Source: Favolaschia claudopus (lineage: Eukaryota > Basidiomycota > Agaricomycetes > Agaricales > Mycenaceae). Taken from it: a stretch of 64,000 nucleotides of DNA. Of this stretch, positions 11,710 to 23,746 are shown piece by piece (positions within the stretch are counted from its first letter, which is position 1; each line of letters starts with the position of its first letter). The notes under the pieces are model-generated. The model was not told where the DNA came from and did no database searches. It saw only the letters and a list, made by a program, of their open reading frames with translations. Where the stretch lies: assembly GCA_037176885.1 (NCBI GenBank), contig JAWWNJ010000005.1, positions 682,001-746,000 of the forward strand, given 5' to 3'. The translations under genes and the position numbers were made by a program.

Positions 11710-13140
11710 CTACGTACTGGCAGTACTCAATTCTGAACCGCTCAGACTACTAGCATCCCCGCACCAACCCCTCTCTAACTCGAAATCTATGGGCTTGTAA
11801 TCAAGCTGATCTGGCGGTATGCTTCGTTGAATTTTCATCACTCGGTCGAAAATTTCCTTTGCCGTCGGTCGCGATTTTGGTTCGTCTCTGATCATTTCCT
11901 GCACGATACTGTCGACGGCTTCGATTTTGGTCTGTAGGCAATAATTTCAGGTTTGAATCGGAGGGTAAAGTTTCAGAAGCTGGCGCACACTGAACATTGA
12001 CATCTTGTAACCTAGCTGCCATATGTCCAAGGCAAACGGATCGTAGGGGGTATTTTTCTCTTGAAGTTCGGGAGCACGAGCTCGCGTGAATTCGTCGCCG
12101 AAAAAATGGCTCGAAACGAGCCGATCTTCAGGACGTGATTCAGGCGGGAAGTCAACTGCCGCCTCGAAGTCTATCAAGAAGACGCGTGGCGGCATTGAGT
12201 TGCGGTCGGCCAGTGAGCGCGGTAGGTATTCACACATGAAGTTATCGATAAATAGATCCTTAAGAGACCATTGATTTCATTTGTGAATGGTGCTAAATGA
12301 GAACATACTTGATGTGCCACTAGACAGTCGTGAATGTACACTGTAGCCTTTGTCAAACTCTCAGCAAACGAACCTGCATTCCGATATCTCACTTGAAAAG
12401 CTCACCTCAAACATTTGAAGCATCAAATTGAGCATGTCTGCAGCCGAGGAAGCCGATGAACAGAAAAACATGGGATGCAAGGGGGTCGTGAGGAAAGGAA
12501 AAACGCCGAAGACGATGTCATCGAGGTGGATCTCTTCAAACATCGGTAAAACATGATTTGTGGGCTTCATGGCCGCATCAGCCGTCGCAAGCTTCCGTAG
12601 TATCCTGAGCTGGGCCTTCCCTCCATCTCCAGTGCATAGTGTTTTGATAACGACATCAAATCCTTTCTTGTGGCGCGCTGGACATAGAAGAGCATTCTGA
12701 AAGCCGGCATGAATGGATCGGCATCTCGAGCGAGAAATAAAAACATTTACCATGGTCTGAAGTAGTACCATGATGTGAAATGTATCATTTGGATGCCGTG
12801 GATAGTGACGTCCAAGGGTCGAAGTTGGGAGGCATGTAGCGCGGTATTTATAGTCGGTGGATTCCTCGCCAACCCAAGGGTGTAGTGTGTAATCCTTGTC
12901 TTGAAAGAAAGGGCCCAGTAGTGTCCACGGATTTTTATAATTCGCATTATCTTCTCCGGCTGTGCGCCATAATTCCATGTTCGGAGGGAGCTGCCAGTCC
13001 GCATCGTCAACATTTTGATTTCTGATGTATAAGTCAAGGCGTACCGTTGAACGAGAGACGCGTCGAGAGCTAAACTTCCACCCTAGATATAGTGCTACGG
13101 TACAGATAGACGCGATTGTGGTATACGAATCGAGCCCCAT
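11710..13140 (-). CDS. Membrane-anchored protein-kinase-like protein
   Basis: Exons 12751-13140, 12406-12696, 12309-12347, 11989-12258 and 11710-11931 join in phase to give 403 residues. The N-terminus (MGLDSYTTIASICTVALYLG) looks like a signal anchor or single TM helix. The kinase fold follows: ATP-lysine candidate in FDVVIKTL, glutamate and hinge-like FGVFPFL, catalytic loop VAHQDLFIDN in a short exon junction, metal-binding loop FLIDFEAA, APE-like RARAPELQ, YDPFALDIWQLG (subdomain IX) and EPKSRPTAKEIFDRV (subdomain XI). The HRD arginine is Gln and the DFG glycine is Glu, while the Lys and both Asp residues remain, so activity is uncertain. Degenerate kinases of this type are common in agaricomycetes. 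Substrates and pathway are unknown. Confidence 0.78.
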
Positions 13141-13216
13141 TGTGGTGGTCGAGTGAAATGTTCTCAAGTTGTCACCAAGTCACCGCCACAGAGAAAGTCA
13201 ACATATCATCACGTGC

Positions 13217-13310
13217 AGGGAGGGGTTGTGAAATTTGCGACTCAAAACGCGCTGCAGCCAAAACTCAGACGAAATTTCACCCTGGGGAGGGGTTGTGAAT
13301 TTTTGCAACC
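13217..13310. repeat. Imperfect palindrome and adjoining hairpin
   Basis: GGGAGGGGTTGTGAA occurs twice (about 13219 and 13283). The first copy faces an inverted TGAAATTT/AAATTTCA pair centred on CTGCAG. The second closes a hairpin with 7-bp arms GGGGTTG and CAACCCC. This resembles the decayed end of a MITE. Confidence 0.45.
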
Positions 13311-13358
13311 CCTTCTTTTGCGAGTAAAAATTTGAAGCGAGTGAAAAAGGCAACACTG

Positions 13359-13388
13359 CAACGCTTCGCATCCCAAAATGGAATTTTT
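13359..13388 (+). repeat. 30-base dispersed repeat, copy B
   Basis: Near-identical partner of 6881-6910 (CAACGCTTCGCATCCC...AATTTT), immediately beyond the palindromic segment. Confidence 0.5.
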
Positions 13389-13867
13389 TAGCCCATAGCC
13401 AAAACACAGCTCAGCCCGCCCAGTTGGAGCGAGGAGACCGACACACGCAGTTTTCTGAGCTTTGTGACCGCAATAGGGCATCATAAGTGGGCTCGATCCT
13501 CACAACAATTCGTATACCGATGTGGTCGTACTATTTAGAGCTAACGTGAACCACTGGTAATTGGCTCTATCTCGTCCCGAGCAGGTTTACTTCCAAACAA
13601 CCTTGACCCGCTCGTTGTCAGAGGATATAGAGTCTGAGAACCGCTGAAAGCTGCTGAAAGACGGGAAACGTGACGAGAACGTGACTCGTCACTCTTTGCG
13701 CGTTCGTGTTGACCACCACCATCTCGCAGAGCATTTGCCCGAAGCTCCCTCTCGACGTACTCCGCGAGCGGCTTTTCCGAAACTCGTTATCCATCAAGTC
13801 TCGTGGTTCCTCTCACTGTAGACGCGCTCCTTCCAGCGAACTCGGCTTCTCTCGCTTCTGAACGACG

Positions 13868-15756
13868 ATGACCTCCCCAGCGTACGGCGTAGCTGCCACG
13901 GCGGTCTTGCTCTCCCATCTGTTTATTATCAAAGTTTTATGTCACCTCTCGCCCGCTGCTTTCTCCCTCGACTTTTTCCCCGACATCGACTTCAAGGATC
14001 ACGTCCGTGAGTGGCATACGATCCCGCCAATGTGTTTACCGCTCACAGTACCTCAGCATACGTCTTCGAATCTCTGGTATGCACCTTTCTCCTCGCCATT
14101 TGGTTCAGCAACCGCACCGTCGGCGCCCAAATCATCAAGCTCTTCACTCGTGGCACTTTGCTTTTACTGGGTCCTGTCTTGCTCGCTCCTTGCCTCGGGT
14201 ACTTGCGCGCTTTGCAGAAGGTCGTATCTGGCGTACAAGTCCCTCACATCTACATCAAAGCAATAGCATTCTGGACCTCCCTGTTCCGACAGACCTGTCA
14301 GAGAGTCGTATCGGGTGCCTCCTGTAGTCTGGACATCCCGCCCTTCTCGCCAAGTGTGTTCCATTCTTCATCCCAGTTCATTCCTCGCTTAGACGCATCT
14401 CAGTTCAGCAATTCGCTCAAGTGATTTTCCTCCCGCCTCTGGCCGTTTTTCTTCTGAAATGTTCAGTGTCTTCCGCGATCCCCGTCTGCTCCTCTGCTGC
14501 ACGCGCCGCTCGAGCGTCCAAGACCGTCCACTATCTCGATGCCGCCCTCTTCACCGTGATCGACACCATATTCTGCCGAATTTCTTTTCTCTGCCATCAA
14601 TGCATCACAACTGGGCTCTCCTGCGTTGCACGTCTCGCCAAGAATGCCGTGTTTCGACCTTTCACCCGCCTCAAAGATATCCTCTCTTCTTCATTTGCCG
14701 CCGTAGAACGCGTTGTCACTGGCTTACATCTCAACTTCAAAAACCCAGGAAGCACCAATGTCGATCCTCGACTCGAAGCGGTTTGCATCTACGCGTTCGT
14801 CTTCACCTCTTGCTTCGTGGCCTCAGCCTATATGCATCTGTTCTACCTGCATTATTCTTGTGAGTTATTACACCCACCTGTGTTTCCAAATATCATAGTA
14901 TTCATGTTCCGCTCTTCCAGTTCGTTCGGCGATGGTGCTTGCGGCAGGCTGGGGCTTGGCGGGTGTTCTTGCGTTTTACAATGCAGCACACGAAAGTTCT
15001 TCTCTGAAACCTCCGCCAACAACAACACCTACTGCTGTGCCTCGTACCGTCGCAAGGCCCGTCATCCAGCATCAAGCGATTCCTTCCTGCCAATCTCCTC
15101 CCGGACTTGTACAGCCTGAAACCCTCATCAAGTCCCCGATTTCTTCCGTCCCGTCGTCCCCCACTTCAAACACCTCAACCGTATCTTCAGTCGACTCGGA
15201 TCCAAATACGGACTGGAGCCTCATCCCTCGTCCCTTAACGCGCAGGTCTCTCATCGACTTCCCCACATCAGATCTGCACCGCGCCCTGTCTCCCATCATG
15301 GAAGTATCCTCGGTTGCATCGACCTATTCCATCGCGACCTCGCGAAGCGCAACACCCTCGCCCTGTCCCTCACCCAAGAATGCATCGACCCCTCCTCGTC
15401 GTTCTTCCTCCCGCCTGGCTACGTCTCCTATCCATTCTTCAAGTTCTAGTTCTGACGAACGCACGGCGGCACGGGTGAACAAGGCTCGTGCGCAACGTGA
15501 TATGGCTGAGTTTCGGTCGTTTTCGATGGCACTTCAAGACAAGACGCAGCGGGTAAGGGCTGGTGCGGGAGGGGACGAGTTGCAGTCGAATGCCGCTGGT
15601 TCGGAGGCGGAGTGGCGAGGTGTTGTCAATGGATGGCAGCGCCGTGTAATTGGGTCCGATGCTGCGAATGGTAAGCCTAAGGCTCCTTGTAGCGGTGATT
15701 GCGAGTCCATATATTGTTCTGGTGAGTGTGTGGAAAGTACTCTTTTACTTGCTTGA
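13868..15756 (+). CDS. Orphan multi-span membrane protein
   Basis: Exons 13868-14006, 14057-14353, 14404-14859 and 14921-15756 keep frame and give 575 residues. Hydrophobic segments include AVLLSHLFIIKVLCHL, LVCTFLLAIWF, TLLLLGPVLLAPCLGYLRAL, FLPPLAVFLLKCS, ALFTVIDTIF, AVCIYAFVFTSCFVASAYMH and SAMVLAAGWGLAGVLAFYNA, about six or seven helices in the first 310 residues. The C-terminal half is a hydrophilic Ser/Pro/Thr-rich tail with a short charged helix (ARVNKARAQRDMAEF) and a small Cys-containing end (CSGDCESIYCSGEC). I recognise no family, and no catalytic motif is visible. Membrane location is inferred from hydrophobicity. An undetected intron near 15670 could change the last 30 residues. 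Confidence 0.65.
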
Positions 15757-16727
15757 TAATTTGTACGTGTGTTGTTATGGGTTCGGACAGTGGAGAAGTG
15801 TAGAGATACGACTGTTTCCCAGTAGAATAGGCTTATACGCGAAAATAATTGTGCCAGTGCAGTATTGTATATATACTGAGAGCAAAGAATGGGAGGGACT
15901 GAATGCCAGTGGGAGAAGAGGATGCCGAGAGACCCACAACTTGTTCCGCTCTGTTCCGCTTGTGCATCCTTCTTGTGCCCCATTGCCCCCATCGTTAGCG
16001 GGCTCACCCTTCTATAGGTACCACGGCAACCTCGAATTCGAAGACGTGGATCTCCGCTCACACCACGAATTCACGTCGTCGCAGGAGATTTTCTCGAGTT
16101 TCAGTCTGTGGTTGATTTTCTCAAGTGAATGCCTATCACTGCAACGGTTTTTATTACAGCAAACGTACTGGAAGTTGCCAGCATATGTATGCATAGTACC
16201 AAGGACGACTCCAATTCGAAGCTATCTTACTGCACCATCTGATGTACGGGATATATGTACGTTGCGGTGGTCGTCTTGGAATGGCATTGAAACCCGTTCT
16301 TTTGTTGGTTTGATTCTTGACTGGACAGAGAAGTTGCGGTTTCTATGCGTCTAGTGGTCTCGCGAAGCATGAGACCTCAGCCTGACAAGAGCACCAGCCA
16401 AGACAAAGAACAGCGTGTCGAGTCGCTGTCGAAGCCCCGCAGAAATACGTCGTCATCTTTTACTCGAATGCACCTCGGGCCTTCCAAAACCGGCCGTGCT
16501 TGGGCACTGCTTGGGCTGTGCGGCTGAAACAAGAGCTCGCGGCATTCTCGAAGATCTATTGCAGCATCTTCTGATAACAAACTCGACCGTGGACCCGTGG
16601 TGGAGGTCCTATATTAACTATCTATGACGCCCGGCCAGCTCGCACCTCCTACTTCTTATTCTTTTCTGTTTTTATTTTCAACACTCTCCCGTTTCTACGT
16701 CTCTTCAAAACTCAAACTCACTCCGCG
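15757..16727. other. Intergenic, promoter side of ABC copy 1
   Basis: About 1 kb between two plus-strand genes. Frames here show no family resemblance. A TATATTAA motif at about 16611 and a CT-rich leader (16640-16720) precede the ABC transporter ATG and probably form its promoter. Confidence 0.45.
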
Positions 16728-19700
16728 ATGGAGGTCGAGCAACAACGGCGCTCGATCAACCTCAGCCGCGAGCAGGAACACCATGTCCACAGTCTTGCGC
16801 GGTCTATGACCCAGGACGAAGAGATTGGGGGGGATACGCTTTCGCGGACGACGACTCGGCACTCGCACAATACCATTAGCGTTGAGCCGAAAGTTCCCAA
16901 AGACCCTTTGTCTGCGAAGTTGACACGCACCTCTACACTCAACCCCTTCGAAGATGTCGCAGGCGACGAAAGACTTGACCCTAATTCACCCTCGTTCGAG
17001 ATAGAGGCTTGGCTAAAGTCTGTCATGCATATTGTGTCGCGGGACCCGGAACGCTATCCTGTATGTTTCGCTGTTCTGTACTGAAGAAGTTTTCAAATTT
17101 GACGCGCGACGCTTATAGATGAGAACTGCCGGCGTTTCGTTCCGCGATCTCAATGTTCATGGTGTCGGGTCACCCACGGATTATCAGAAGACTGTTGGAA
17201 ATATATGGCTGAGTACTGTCGACTCACTGAGAGGCGTCCTGGGCATGGGCACTGAGGAACGGAAGATTCGTACGTGTGTGTTTTTCGATCTAAATTCTAG
17301 AATACTCACTCGGATGGGCAACAGAAATCTTGCGCGAGTTCGACGGGCTCGTCAAATCTGGGGAAATGCTGATCGTTCTCGGACGACCCGGAAGGTGAAC
17401 CTGTTGAGCGCAGTAAGAGTTGTCCATAATTGACACCCTCGATAGCGGCTGCTCGACGTTCCTCAAGACTCTATCTGGTCCGTAATTCCTTTCCGAACGA
17501 AATTCAGCTGACAGTTGTCCAGGTCTAACGCACGGTGAGTTGCTTTCCCTGCCTGCATGCCCTCTCAACTTGGTTACTCGTTGCAGGTTTCACGGTTGAC
17601 CCTTCTTCGGACATCCAATACCAAGGAATCCCCGCGGATGTGATGCACCGGGAGTTTCGTGGCGAGGTCATATACAACGCGGAAACGGACGTACATTTCC
17701 CCCATTTGACGGTCGGCCAGACTTTGCTGTTTGCCGCCAAGGCTCGGGTACCACGAACACGCATAGGCAATGTCTCGCGCCAGAAGTACGCTGAACATAT
17801 GCGGGATTTGGTGATGGCTATTTTCGGCCTGAGTCATACCATCGACACCAAGGTGGGGGACGACTTGGTCCGTGGGGTTAGTGGAGGCGAACGCAAGCGG
17901 GTCAGTATCGCAGAGACAACTTTGAGTGGTACGCTTTCGGTTGTCTTTTTAGGTTGAATATCTTTCTTGATTTTCCACAGGCTCGGCGTTGACGCTGTGG
18001 GATAATAGTTCTCGGGGACTTGATAGTGCAACGGCACTGTCGTTTGTCCGCACTCTGCGGCTGTCGACGGAGGTTACCGGCTCGACTTCCATGGTAGCTA
18101 TCTATCAGGTTAGTCAAATCCAGCGAGCTATGAAAGGGTTTCTCACCGTTTTTGTTCCTTTCCTGTCAGGCATCCCAGAGTATCTATGATGTGGGTCTTC
18201 ACGCCGCATTTGGATTGCGAATGAATCTGATTCTGCGCAGCTATTCGACAAAGCGATTGTTCTGTATGAAGGACGCCAAATTTATTTTGGGCCTACCGAG
18301 CGAGCGAAAGAATTCTGGACGAGCCGCGGTTTCGTCTGCGCTCCGAGGCAGACCACAGCTGACTTCCTAACGTCTCTTTCCAATCCTGCGGAACGTATTA
18401 TCGCAGAGGGGTTCGAAAACCGTGTTCCACGTACCCCCGACGAATTTGCCCGTGTCTGGAAGGAAAGCGCGGAATATCAGGCTCTTCTGAAGGAAATCGA
18501 CGACTATAATGCGGAATATCCGCTTGGTGGAGAGGCTTTGATACAATTCAGAGCTAGTAGGTCGAAACAACAGAGCAAGTCGCTGTCAGTGTCTGATCAA
18601 CAGTAGTCGTTTGATTGTTTCTGAACACCTTTGCAGAAGCTCCAAGTCGCCTTACACCCTTTCAGTTCGTCAACAGATCGCTCTTTGCATCGGGCGTGGA
18701 TGGCAACGGCTGCGAGGCGATCTAACCACCTTCTATACAACGGTAAACATCCCTTTCAAATACATATATTTGTCTCCCGAATTGATATTTTTCTTCAGGT
18801 CTTCGGCAACTTCATATTGACCCTCGTATTCTCCAGCGTTTTCTATAATCTGAAGAACAATACCGACAGCTTCTTCCAACGCGGCTCTCTTCTCTTTTAT
18901 GCCGTCCTTACAAATGCTTTCGCTAGCGCTCTAGAGGTTCTCTATATTCCTCCGAACTATGTTCATCCTGCGCTCACACTTCACACACATAGATCTTCAC
19001 CTCATATGCTCAGCGGCCCATTGTAGAGAAACACACTGCCTATGCGCTATATCGCCCGTAAGTACCATATGTGTTTGGTCTAGTCCCGCTTGACAGTACT
19101 TGCAGATTTACAGAGTCAGTTGCATCTATGATTTGCGACCTGCCTTCCAAGTTTATAACAGCCACAGGTGATGCCGCGTTCCTCTCCGCGGTTGCCATAG
19201 CTAATGACTATGCAGTGGTCAATCTAACTGTATACTTCCTCACTAATCTCCGTCGGGAGCCTGGCGCATTTTTCACATTCTACCTGTTCTCGATAACTTG
19301 CACATTCGTCATGTCCATGATATTCCGCACCATCGCTTCCTCATCGCGAACCCTCATCCAAGCCTTCACCCCAACTGGCATCCTTGTCCTGGGCTTGGTA
19401 ATGTACACTGGATTTACTGTCCCCGTCCCCGACATGGTCGTATGGTTTAGGTGGATCAATTATATCGATCCCGTCAGCTATGCATTTGAGTCTCGTGTGT
19501 TGCTTCCCTTTCCTTTTCTTCTGCGACAGAGCTGATTCAACGCAATCAGTCATGGTCAACGAGTTTTCGGGCCGCATTTTCCCCTGCGCGCAATTCATAC
19601 CTGCCGGTCCTCCGTACGCCAATATATCGGCTGCGAACAGAATCTGTAGCGTTACCGGTGCCAAGCCAGGACAAGATTTCGTTCTTGGGTCAGATTATCT

Positions 19701-22495
19701 GAAGGCATCCTTTGGTTACGAGCATAGCCACCTCTGGCGTAACTTCGGCATCCTTCTTGGCTATATTGTAGGTGTCTTGTTTGCGTATCATAGTCTTCGT
19801 TGACGCTTGATACAGGTCGTGTTTTGCGCCATTCACTTGATAACCACGGAATACATTACAAGTGCAAAAATTAAGGGCGAGGTATTAGTTTTCACTCGGG
19901 GACATCTGCCGCCTTCGCGCCGTCCGCGTGATAAGGAGAACTCGACTCTTGACGAAAAGTTCTTGCCAGAGTTCGAGTCCATTAAGAATCCAGAAGACGT
20001 CAAGATCCCAACGCAGAGAAAGATGTTCATGTGGAAGGATGTGTGCTTTGATATCAAACTGAAGGATGGCTCGGATCGGCGTCTGCTGGACCATGTTGAC
20101 GGCTGGGTACGTCCCGGAACTCTCACCGCGCTTATGGTATGTCTCCGTCAATCGTTTCATGACCTGCCACTGACGGTTGGTAAAGGGTGTATCAGGGGCT
20201 GGTGCGTATCTTCGTCAATCCATCTCGACTGTTTCGCTATAACATCGCGCAGGAAAGACTACTCTACTCGATGTCCTCGCCACGCGTACAACCATGGGCA
20301 TTGTTTCCGGAGAAATGTTGGTCAATGGGCGGCAACGCGACCAGTCATTCCAGCGTAAGACAGGCTATGTCCAGCAGCAGGATTTGCATCTAGCTACTTC
20401 TACCGTTCGGGAAGCTCTCGAATTCAGCGCAATTCTTCGGCAGCACAAATCTATCCCCAGAGAAGAGAAGCTGGCTTATGTCGATGAGGTCATCGCACTT
20501 CTTGAGATGGGTTCGTACGCGTCAGCTATCGTAGGCGTTCCCGGTCAAGGTCTGAATATCGAGCAACGCAAGCGACTGACCATTGCGGTTGAGCTTGTTG
20601 CCAAGCCGGAACTACTCGTGTTCTTTGATGAACCTACTAGCGGTCAGTGCTGTAGCATTCATGCTAGAAATCCCCCTCTAACTGCTCGCAGGTCTGGATT
20701 CCCAGACAGCATGGTCTATCTGTCAGTTGATGCGTAAACTCGCCAACCACGGGCAAGCTATCCTTTCGACGATACACCAGCGTCCGTATCTGTTTCCCTC
20801 CACCCCAGTTTCATCTTAGCCGTTATTTTAGCGAGTGCCATTTTAATGCAAGAGTTTGACAGACTGGTGAGTTCTCAATGTACGGCCGTGGACTCAACTG
20901 ACATTCAGACAGCTCTTTCTGTATGCCTTGGCTTTAACTCTCTCAGGTTAATGACTGATAAGATCGTTCAGGGCACCTGGCGGGAAGACAGTGTACTTCG
21001 GCGAGATCGGTGAAAACTCTAATGTGCTCACTGGTTACTTCGAGAAATACGGGGCACATCCTTGTCCGCCCGACGCAAATCCGGCCGAGTGGATGCTTGA
21101 GGTCATTGGCGCGGTGCGCGGCATCAAGTCTGTGCAGGACTGGCCCGAGGTCTGGAGAGGGAGTGAGGAGCGACAGCAAATTCGGAAAGAGTTCGACCAG
21201 ATGGTATCTGAACTTTCCAAGATCGAGGATTCCGGAGACTCGGCAGCCGGCTATGAATTGTTTGCGATGCCCTACAAGACACAGTTCTGGCAATGTCTGA
21301 AGCGAGTATGGATACAATACTGGCGGACGCCAACGTACATCTATGCTAAGCTTGCACTCGTCGGCATCTGCTCCCTCTTCGTTGGCTTTTCATTTTACAA
21401 GGCCCACAACGACCTTCAAGGATTGCAAAACCAGATGGTGAGTCAGAGCAAGATCTCAGCCGTAGATTCAATCCAAACATAATTTCCAGTTTTCGATATT
21501 CTTGCTCCTGATCCTCTTCACCAATCTTACCTCGCAGATTATGCCTTTGTTTGTTGAGCAGCGATCACTATACGAAGCTCGCGAACGCCCGTCAAAGGCA
21601 TACTCTTGGACAGCTTTTCTCCTCGCACAGATCATTGTAGAACTTCCTTGGCAGCTTCTCACTGCGCTCATATGCTTTGTTTCCTGGTATTATCCGATCG
21701 GTCTATATCGCAATGCTATCGCGGCAAATCAGGTCAAGGAGCGTGGAGGATTAATGTTTCTCATGGTCACTCAATTCATGTTCTTCACCAGCACAGTGAG
21801 TATTCTCTGCGACGCCTAGCGATGTCTAATTACCGAGCAGTTCAGTCAAATGGTCGTTGCTGGAAACGACAGCGCCGAGGCCGCCAGCAACGTTAGCAAT
21901 CTCCTATTCTCGTTCAGCCTTCTATTTTATGGTGTGCTAGCGCATCCTTCGAGTCTCGGCTGGTGGGTAAGTGATTGGAATCAATTTGCGATTGGTAAAC
22001 GATTGAGCGCCCACTACCCTCAGATTTGGGCAAATCGTGTCTCGCCTTTCACTTACCTCGTCGGTGGTATGTTGGCCACTGGAATTGCGAATACGCCCAT
22101 AGAATGTTCGAGTATCGAGCTTCTCCACGTGAACCCGATAGCCGGCCAGAACTGTGGGGACTACTTTGCCCCTTATCAGTCATATGCTGGAGGGACGCTC
22201 CTGAACCCCAACGCAACAACTGACTGCCAGTTCTGCGCGGCATCTGACACCAACGTGTTTCTGGATGGAACTGGTATCTCGGTTCGTGATCTTGTCCAGT
22301 CCCAGCTGTTTTTGTTACTTAATTGACCATTCGCCTAGTACGCCGACCGATGGCGAAATTATGGCCTACTGTGGGTATACATTGGATTCAACGTATCAGC
22401 AGCGTTCTTCTTCTACTGGCTGTACCGAGTGCCGAAGAACAAGAAGGTGAAAGAGACCCCAGTGGCCCCAGTGGTATCGTCTTGAAGTCATTTGC
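16728..22495 (+). CDS. PDR-type (ABCG) full-size ABC transporter, copy 1, intact
   Basis: Full-size fungal pleiotropic-drug-resistance pump, order NBD1-TMD1-NBD2-TMD2, about 1,400 residues in many exons. NBD1 has the PDR-type Walker A with Cys for Lys ([16 protein letters not shown], about 17380-17480), signature [13 protein letters not shown] and [14 protein letters not shown]2 has canonical Walker [16 protein letters not shown], a degenerate signature [12 protein letters not shown] and Walker [19 protein letters not shown]1 includes [23 protein letters not shown]2 includes [20 protein letters not shown] and ends [17 protein letters not shown]1 and NBD2 each lack consensus residues, as is usual in this family, so one ATP site is expected to be non-hydrolytic. 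Every conserved segment I checked joins without a frameshift. It probably exports toxic compounds across the plasma membrane. Copies 2 and 3 are at 39.6-45.5 and 46.8-52.5 kb. Confidence 0.93.
20186..20201 (+). other. 16-nt microexon encoding part of the NBD2 Walker A
   Basis: The exon GGTGTATCAGGGGCTG lies between AG and GT sites and supplies GVSGA of GVSGAGKTTLL. The flanking exons end at 20136 and restart at 20253. The same 16-nt exon sits at 43172-43187 and 49052-49067 in the other two copies, which supports its reality. Confidence 0.8.
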
Positions 22496-22944
22496 TCAAT
22501 TTATATACCAATATATTGTATATCCTAAACATGTAATTGTGCGGCCTACCATAGCGCACTCCCACTCATTTATCTATCTATATTGCCACTTAATACATTG
22601 TTTGTCTCAAGTGGCACATCAACTGAACGTTTCGCAGTGCATTCTATTCGCCGAACGCATAGCTTGCGCATCATTCTACGCACGACAAGGGAGGACGGAG
22701 ACAAAAGACAAATATATTATAATAAAAGCCAAGTAATCAGAAATCAGTAGATACGAGTCAAAGGTTCAAGACAAAAAAATCGAAACAGTTTAACGTGCAT
22801 TTGGCTTCCGCGCACATGTACAAAGATGGATGAAACCAAAATGTGCGCGTACTAGAGCCCAGAGCCCACGTCAAGGGAGCACGAGGATGGAGCGGGACTC
22901 GCACCCTTCTCTGGGAAGGAAACACACACCTTAACTTCGGCAAC

Positions 22945-23412
22945 TCACTTCGCATCTTGAATCTTAACACGCATCTTGAGAGGCGTGGCTTAAACTTAAA
23001 GCTGGAAGCCTGGGTCTTGAAGCGCAACTTGAGGCGTTGACGCGTCGAATCTTGAGACGCGGGTTGAGGACTTGAAGTCGCGGCCTTGACGCGCATCTTG
23101 AGAGGCACGGTTTGAAGTTTTGACGCGTGTCTGGAAGCGCGACTTGGTGTCTTGAGTTGAAGCCTTGGAGCCAGACTTGAGAACGTGACGCGCAGGTCTT
23201 GACGCGCGGCTTGAGGCGCTGAGGTTGAGGCGTTGACGCGCAGGTCTTATGGCGCGGCTTGAGGTCTCGAGATTGACTCAGAAGCCTTGACGCGCAACTT
23301 GAGCTTTGAGGTGCGGCTTGAGCCCTTGAAGCGCCTTGAGCAGTATCCCACTGAGGTCTTGAGTTCAAATCTTACAGCGTCTTGAGCAATCTTCGACTGA
23401 GTTCTTGAGCAG
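22945..23412. repeat. Degenerate CTTGA/GCGCG minisatellite
   Basis: Variants of CTTGA and GACGCGC alternate at roughly 12-17 base intervals (for example TTGACGCGCATCTTGAG, TTGACGCGCGGCTTGAGG) for about 470 bases. The unit is imperfect and both strands give open frames made only of repeated RLKPR/TCASR-like words, so these frames are repeat artefacts and not genes. Confidence 0.75.
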
Positions 23413-23746
23413 CGTCGACGACGTATCGGGGAGAGTTGGACGAGGCTAGAGTTGCATACGACGCCGGTCGCACCGAGCAGGAATTGATACCCCGAGGGCA
23501 CGAAATGATCTGGGCGGGATGGTAGTCTTGAGACTGTTATAGACAGCAGATGCAGTTTTGACCTATGCGAGGTTGAGAAGAGTCAGTTTCGTCGCGGCGA
23601 TAATCAAGAGGATGAAGCGTACGCACTACATAGGAACGTTGGACGACGCTGAACGCTGATACAATGTTGGGAAGAGAAGCAAACGGAGAGATGACCACAG
23701 AAGCTCGAAGTTGAAGCTCGAAGACGATCCGGTTGGGAGATGATGC

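Larger units (their letters stand above)
13141..13867. other. Divergent intergenic region with small inverted repeats
   Basis: Separates the kinase-like gene (-) from an orphan membrane-protein gene (+). It holds an imperfect palindrome (13217-13287), a hairpin (13287-13310) and copy B of a 30-base dispersed repeat (13359-13388). The last 250 bases probably hold the plus-strand promoter. Confidence 0.5.

Noticed and set aside
15650..16354. 234-codon plus-strand frame
   Set aside because: Overlaps the end of the orphan membrane-protein gene in another frame, then runs through AT-rich intergenic DNA. No conserved segment.
22964..23368. Minus-strand open frame of repeated LKPR/TCASR words
   Set aside because: Produced by the minisatellite; other frames are equally open and equally repetitive.
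22945..23412. CRISPR-like array
   Set aside because: Units are imperfect, have no constant-length spacers and sit in a eukaryotic genome.
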